Assembly (NCBI GenBank): GCA_964465145.1
Contig: CAYXJR010000114.1
Span: 1-11,152 of the forward strand
DNA length: 11,152 nt
Reading direction: 5' to 3'
From: JAUVKA01 sp964465145
Lineage (GTDB): Bacteria > Bacteroidota > Bacteroidia > Bacteroidales > UBA12481
The notes beneath the pieces were generated by a model. It was not told the origin of the DNA. It did not search any database and worked only from the letters and a program-made list of their open reading frames with translations. Position 1 is the stretch's first letter; the number at the start of each line of letters is the position of its first letter. A program made the position numbers and the translations under genes. Below, one piece after another: positions 8,101 through 11,152 of the stretch.

Positions 8101-8865
8101 CGCTACGACACTCCCGGCAGGGGGCATTTTGTCCTCCTCAAAAAAGGATCAAAAGCTCTTTCTGTAAAGACCCCGCTGTCGATGAAATGGCAGGATCAAT
8201 CGGGACGCATTCCTTTCGATATCAGAGGAACTGAATCTCATCCGGCCGGATGGTATCGCTTTATAGCACCTCCCGGATTAAAGAATATGAGTATCCGGGC
8301 CAACGGAAGTATTCAGGTATGGGTCGATGGGATAAGCCAGGAAGTGAATTTGTTGAAAGGAGGAACACCCTCTCAGTATCAGGTTATTTTGGATAAGTCG
8401 ATTAAGCCTAAATCAACGGTAGCCATCCGAATCGAACAAAAAAGGGGATATTACGGAGGATCTGCCCTGCCAGAACCGATTTTACTTGAATGCCAGACTG
8501 GGATCGCTGAAACCGGGGATTGGTCGGAAGGGTCTGTTCTGGAGAATTACTCCGGAGGGGCATTGTATAGAAAAAACATTAATCTGACCCAGGATCAGGC
8601 CAGATCAGAAGCCCTCCTTGATTTGGGAGAAATCGTTGCCACAGCCGAAGTTCATATAAATGGTAAAAAAGCGGGTATTCTGGTGGCTCCTCCCTGGAAA
8701 CTGGATATCTCGGAATATATTCATTCAGGCGAGAACAGTATTGAGATACTTGTGTATAATACCTTATCAAATCATTACCTCACCATCCCCTCCCGGTACA
8801 AGGGCAATTCCCTGAAATCTGGATTGATCGGGCCTGTGAAAATAATTATTTCCGAAAGTGAATAA
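5164..8865 (+). CDS. Large secreted GH106-like glycoside hydrolase (alpha-L-rhamnosidase-related)
   Basis: The 1233-residue product begins with a signal peptide whose hydrophobic core is FLILSALLFSFYIVQG, with cleavage near residue 33. The N-terminal catalytic region resembles GH106: VPFWWWSGDPL at 61-71, then GITGMQ and FAAEECGKRNMGIGLSG. FFQDEVHFG carries D277/E278 and precedes DFNEEFKKRKGYDVFETLPALF. RVWLEGYHS carries E412, and KYFERLSYLLSQGVLQTDIAIMYP follows. The acidic residues are catalytic candidates by position, not by proof. The family's usual GWSSSGGPW-type motif is replaced by YTLDWPKGDN, so activity or substrate may differ from known rhamnosidases. A linker at 743-764 contains a palindrome and heptamer array. 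Beta-sandwich modules follow, at about 767-900 and 1130-1233. There is no T9SS tail, so the protein is probably periplasmic. I chose ATG 5164 over TTG 5158. rlmF ends just upstream. Confidence 0.8.
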   Translation: MHNRPRVSKGKTPYWPNFLILSALLFSFYIVQGQNLGYPTRSADIDVLPGFQNPPPGYGEVPFWWWSGDPLDKDRLLWQIEELHKKGITGMQVNYMHKDTPGWPTYPAEPEIFSNEWLDIWKFAAEECGKRNMGIGLSGYTLDWPKGDNLFNHLIYTDPEIQGREIVNDTILRVTAESIVSINISKDVIGAWAYPVKDSVLQYGGLDLASFVDNKTLSWIPRKGEWEIWVFSAKREPGTLNPIHPLAGKVVIDKFFQPFQDNAINQSDEGLNYFFQDEVHFGVEDVIWADDFNEEFKKRKGYDVFETLPALFTEMGTITPKARLDFLDVKVSLSEERYFIPIFNWHHSRGKIYGCDPNGRGLNPGAYGDNFRIQRWYTAPGHDTPGGNADLIKGKVSSSIANLYKRPRVWLEGYHSLGWGAAPERLMYATNENYLYGCNLLNLHGLYYTTHGSFWEWAPPCYHFRMPYWDHMPVFLKYFERLSYLLSQGVLQTDIAIMYPVSPVQARMDGSMSTGTAFTAGRKLFGNGYDFIFMDDQSLERSKLDAGSFSVSDIQFKVLVLPSMKAIRWPTLQKALAFYRSGGIVINVGFLPEASDHAGSRDPELNEIVRELFGVCASDSMINTKPVPQTNEAGGLGVAVNTIDELYEEIERLIPLSVESDPQARAMHRKIGKRDVYMIMDAKKDSWCTFKNKGLASRWDPWTGQTFSLETIETENGTRVKMPLDSLQAQIIVFRDSIGLTPSLPDQVRDRLSPVTRHPSPVIPLILDGEWEFELKPTMDNRWGDFRLPVTEQIIGAEARIFNYAEEDGSSDGWEQPGFNDSAWSRVTYGFGQKFWKLGPLPTDTETIERRFSGKKIIDPAKPVEIHGNLYSWEPYDFSWRWGKEGDPGHQGYHGLKEEVTDEFICLGKPSGGLNEILYKEEENGTCYYLWTNAYSDQVSEVYADTGGLTPAKVFINGKTAPDLKTGITLKSGQNPLLLRYDTPGRGHFVLLKKGSKALSVKTPLSMKWQDQSGRIPFDIRGTESHPAGWYRFIAPPGLKNMSIRANGSIQVWVDGISQEVNLLKGGTPSQYQVILDKSIKPKSTVAIRIEQKRGYYGGSALPEPILLECQTGIAETGDWSEGSVLENYSGGALYRKNINLTQDQARSEALLDLGEIVATAEVHINGKKAGILVAPPWKLDISEYIHSGENSIEILVYNTLSNHYLTIPSRYKGNSLKSGLIGPVKIIISESE
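7390..7454. repeat. Palindrome plus heptanucleotide array inside the GH106-like gene
   Basis: A hairpin has arms AGCCTCCCGGA (7390-7400) and TCCGGGACAGGCT (7406-7418), pairing as 6 plus 5 bases with a 2-base bulge around the loop TCAAG. A second, mutually exclusive hairpin pairs GACAGG (7411-7416) with CCTGTC (7423-7428). Heptamers follow: TCACTCG, TCACCCG, TCACCTG, TCATTCC (7427-7454). The frame stays open and encodes SLPDQVRDRLSPVTRHPSP, a proline- and arginine-rich stretch between two domains. It looks like an intergenic-type repeat element fixed inside a gene. Confidence 0.75.
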
Positions 8866-8969
8866 GGTAAAAAATGTTGTGCAAATAAATTGACTTGGCT
8901 GCAATTATACTGGATTGAATAAGACAATACTTCGTCAAAATAGTGTGTCCATATGCTCAATTTATTATC

Positions 8970-8977
8970 TACTTTTA
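8970..8977 (+). promoter_or_regulatory. Candidate Bacteroidota -7 box for the T9SS protein gene
   Basis: TACTTTTA fits TAnnTTTG at seven of eight positions and lies 31 bases before the ATG at 9009, in the 143-bp gap after the GH106-like gene. No convincing TTTG -33 element is seen. It is identical to the octamer upstream of the GH127 gene, which is mild support that both are real. The rest of the gap (8866-9008) shows no other structure I trust. Confidence 0.25.
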
Positions 8978-9008
8978 AGGAATACTAAAAATCCTAAACT
9001 TTGAAACA

Positions 9009-10925
9009 ATGAATAAAAGAATTTTTACAATTTTAGTTTTGCTCTCTCTTGGCCTCACTATGAGCCACTTGCAAGCTCAAAAAAATACATTGAAAGGATC
9101 GGGAGAGGTCTTCTTCCTGGAAGAGTTTGATTGGTCAAATCCTGATGATCCTAAAGGATGGACAATGCCTCAAGGTTATATCCTATTAGATCCGGATGAT
9201 ATCGGATATAACTGGATGTGGTATCCTTATGACAGTATTGTTGCCCAGTATACAGCCGAGCCACCATTTAATTCAACCAGCCATGAAAACGGATATATAG
9301 CTCTGCCCTTGAATTATTATAACAATTATAAAGATCCCATGCTCCAGGTTAACAATGCCTTCCAGTTTCCAGTATTTGATTGCAGCACAAGAACATCCGT
9401 TGTATTGCGCTTTGAAACTCATTTCATGAATGGCGGGGATGGTCAGAATGAAGTATGGGTATCCAATGATGCCGGCGTACACTGGGCTGCTTTCGACTGC
9501 GGTTTTGGGACTCAGCACAAGGATAGGCCATTGGATGCTGCTCCGGGAGTGCCTGTGATCTATGAAGCCAATATTTCAGAAGTTGCAGCAGGAATGCCTG
9601 AAGTTTTAATCAGAATTCAATACGGCCAAACAGACCTATATTTTTGGGTAATTGATGATTTCACCCTTTCAGAAGCTTATGACAACGATCTTCAGATCCA
9701 ACACTTCAAACTTGAATGGGTGGATGATGATGAGAATACCGTGCAAAGTCTTTTTCATGATATACCAATTTCTCAGCTTGGTGGATCACTCTCAAATTTC
9801 CAGTCCAGTGCCTTGAATTTTGGAGAAAATGATCAGGATAATGTCACGCTTACTGTTGATATTAAGAAAAATCACCAATCTGTATTCACTTCTTCAGCAA
9901 CGAGCAGCTGGCTATCACCCCTACTCATAGATTCCCTGAGCGTGGATGGTGGTTTTACACCTACTGAGTTTGGGCATTATTCCATCTCTTGGGATTTTAC
10001 ACAGGATCAGGAGGAGCAATATCCTGCAGACAATGGAGCCCAGGTATTTTTCAATGTAACGGATAGTGTATATTCACATGCAGATGAATCTTCTGAACTC
10101 AAATGGGCATTTGGATTTGAACGTTATGGCCCGGATGATGGAGAAAGTGGTTGGAATATTGGTCATTTTATGGGAACCATTTTCCCAATATATGCCGATT
10201 GTGAGATAAATTCCTTATCCACTTTTATAACCGGCGGATTGGCTGATGGCAAAATTGAATTCTGGTATACTTTGTGGTGGCTTCCATCAGCCGAAGAAGA
10301 TCCTGATGGATTAGGTGCTGTTGAGTGGATGACCAGTGAGATTGTTGATCTCGACTCGTCACAATTTAATACCTGGGTAACTTTGCCATTTGACAAGGAT
10401 GGAGAAACTGAATTTATGCAGGCGGGGGATGTTGTCTACGCAGGAATCTCCTATAACAACTTTAACGATGACCATCTTGTTCGACGATCTAAAAGCTTGA
10501 GTATTGGTCATGATGCCAGCATCAAAACAAATGAGAATGTTTCTATAGTTTTCAATGGTGCAGACTGGGAGCCAAATGGTTTTGTCAACGGCAGGAACTT
10601 GATGGTACGCCTGAACATTAATGATAACTCAAATATTATTGATGGTGTTAATCTGAACAAGGCATTGTCTGGTCTGGGACAGAACTATCCTAATCCATTC
10701 AATAACTTCTCTACCGTAGAGTATGAATTGGCACAAGGAGCTCAGGTAAGTTTCGAAATTATGGATATTACCGGGAAAAAGGTAATGAGTGAGGATTTAG
10801 GTTTCAAACCAGCAGGTTCTCATCAAATAGATATCCAACGGAATCAATTAGATGCCGGAATGTACTTCTATAAATTAAAAGCCGGAGATTTAAGCGAAAC
10901 CAAGCAAATGATAATTTCCAGGTAA
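9009..10925 (+). CDS. Secreted multidomain protein with type IX secretion sorting domain, function unknown
   Basis: The 638-residue product has a signal peptide (MNKRIFTILVLLSLGLTMS, cleavage near 23-24). Residues about 35-220 form a MAM or choice-of-anchor-J-like jelly roll: an opening FLEEFDW, a PKGW segment, and the diagnostic ending FWVIDDFTLSEAY around 213-225. A middle beta-rich region (about 226-350) and a second jelly-roll-like region (about 355-545) follow; I do not recognise either. Residues 555-638 are a type A T9SS C-terminal domain: LGQNYPNPFNN, VSFEIMDITGKKV, then LDAGMYFYKLKAGD and a final short strand. Such domains direct outer-membrane export and usually cell-surface attachment. 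No catalytic motif is visible; adhesion or glycan binding is a guess. Its place after two glycosidases is suggestive only, as a 143-bp gap with its own candidate promoter separates it. Confidence 0.85.
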   Translation: MNKRIFTILVLLSLGLTMSHLQAQKNTLKGSGEVFFLEEFDWSNPDDPKGWTMPQGYILLDPDDIGYNWMWYPYDSIVAQYTAEPPFNSTSHENGYIALPLNYYNNYKDPMLQVNNAFQFPVFDCSTRTSVVLRFETHFMNGGDGQNEVWVSNDAGVHWAAFDCGFGTQHKDRPLDAAPGVPVIYEANISEVAAGMPEVLIRIQYGQTDLYFWVIDDFTLSEAYDNDLQIQHFKLEWVDDDENTVQSLFHDIPISQLGGSLSNFQSSALNFGENDQDNVTLTVDIKKNHQSVFTSSATSSWLSPLLIDSLSVDGGFTPTEFGHYSISWDFTQDQEEQYPADNGAQVFFNVTDSVYSHADESSELKWAFGFERYGPDDGESGWNIGHFMGTIFPIYADCEINSLSTFITGGLADGKIEFWYTLWWLPSAEEDPDGLGAVEWMTSEIVDLDSSQFNTWVTLPFDKDGETEFMQAGDVVYAGISYNNFNDDHLVRRSKSLSIGHDASIKTNENVSIVFNGADWEPNGFVNGRNLMVRLNINDNSNIIDGVNLNKALSGLGQNYPNPFNNFSTVEYELAQGAQVSFEIMDITGKKVMSEDLGFKPAGSHQIDIQRNQLDAGMYFYKLKAGDLSETKQMIISR

Positions 10926-10950
10926 TAAAGGTTTAAAGGCTGATTCTTCC

Positions 10951-11042
10951 ATAAAGGGCAAAACTGGTTTGAATCTGGCAACTTGTCAGTTCAACCAGAT
11001 GGTATTTGGCATAAGGCTCAACACCTGAGCCTTGCCCTTTAT
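10951..11042. other. 92-bp three-way-junction inverted-repeat element (possible terminator or small structured RNA)
   Basis: Perfect 11-bp arms ATAAAGGGCAA (10951-10961) and TTGCCCTTTAT (11032-11042) enclose two nested hairpins. Arm 1 pairs CTGGTTTGAA (10964-10973) with TTCAACCAG (10990-10998), one base bulged, and continues into CTGGC/GTCAG with one G-T pair. Arm 2 is a perfect 8-bp stem, AAGGCTCA (11013-11020) with TGAGCCTT (11026-11033). The closing stem and arm 2 share two bases, so one of them shortens when both form. The element starts 25 bases after the stop of the T9SS gene. It could be a complex terminator, a structured RNA or a small non-autonomous repeat. The following 110 bases (11043-11152) show no gene. 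Confidence 0.7.
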
Positions 11043-11152
11043 ATCCTGTCAAGTAAATTAAATGTTTTATTAATCAATTCAATAAGCTATTTTTAGGTAT
11101 TATGAAATATCCATGAGCAATAAATAGCACACCAACCGCGAATGAATATAAG

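Noticed and set aside
8890..8911. Sigma-70-like TTGACT and TATACT boxes before the T9SS gene
   Set aside because: The spacing is about 10 bases, far short of 17, and Bacteroidota primary sigma factors use different boxes.
8890..8938. TTGAC and GTCAA as a terminator stem after the GH106-like gene
   Set aside because: The arms are 5 bp, about 40 bases apart, AT-rich and without a T tract, so chance is likely.

Overview
The window looks like chromosomal DNA of a member of the Bacteroidota, most likely a polysaccharide-degrading one. A 638-residue secreted protein ends in a type IX secretion (T9SS) sorting domain, the start regions lack Shine-Dalgarno sequences, and two large secreted glycoside hydrolases and a three-gene IS66-type element are present. 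Placement below phylum is inference; the sorting-domain wording (NYPNPFN, then GMYFYKL) would fit Marinilabiliales-like Bacteroidales.

Region 1 (1-1854): the left end of an IS66-family element, all genes on the minus strand in the order tnpA, tnpB, tnpC. tnpC runs off the window, and its last visible residues drift from the family just after the AHARRY motif. Region 2 (about 1855-2086): a plus-strand remnant of a gene I do not recognise, with one in-frame stop. It is followed at once by a heptanucleotide array that fills the gap between its terminal stop and the stop of the convergent glycosidase gene.

Region 3 (2087-8865): a minus-strand lipoprotein of the GH127 (DUF1680) type is divergent, with a 50-bp gap, from rlmF, a 23S rRNA m6A methyltransferase. 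rlmF is followed after only 9 bp (to the preferred ATG) by a very large GH106-like glycosidase. The two hydrolases suggest removal of arabinofuranosyl-, aceric-acid- or rhamnosyl-type residues from a pectin-like or other complex polysaccharide. No SusC/SusD pair, sulfatase or regulator is visible, so this is at most a piece of a utilisation locus.

Region 4 (9009-11152): a secreted, T9SS-sorted multidomain protein of unknown function with an N-terminal MAM/choice-of-anchor-J-like domain. It is followed by a 92-bp sequence that can fold into a closed three-way junction.

The most unusual signals are non-coding in character. A palindrome plus a heptamer array lies in frame inside the GH106-like gene, in an apparent interdomain linker, and its unit is related to that of the intergenic array near 2060. 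The three-way-junction element at 10951-11042 is the second. I found no CRISPR array, tRNA, rRNA or recognisable defence system.
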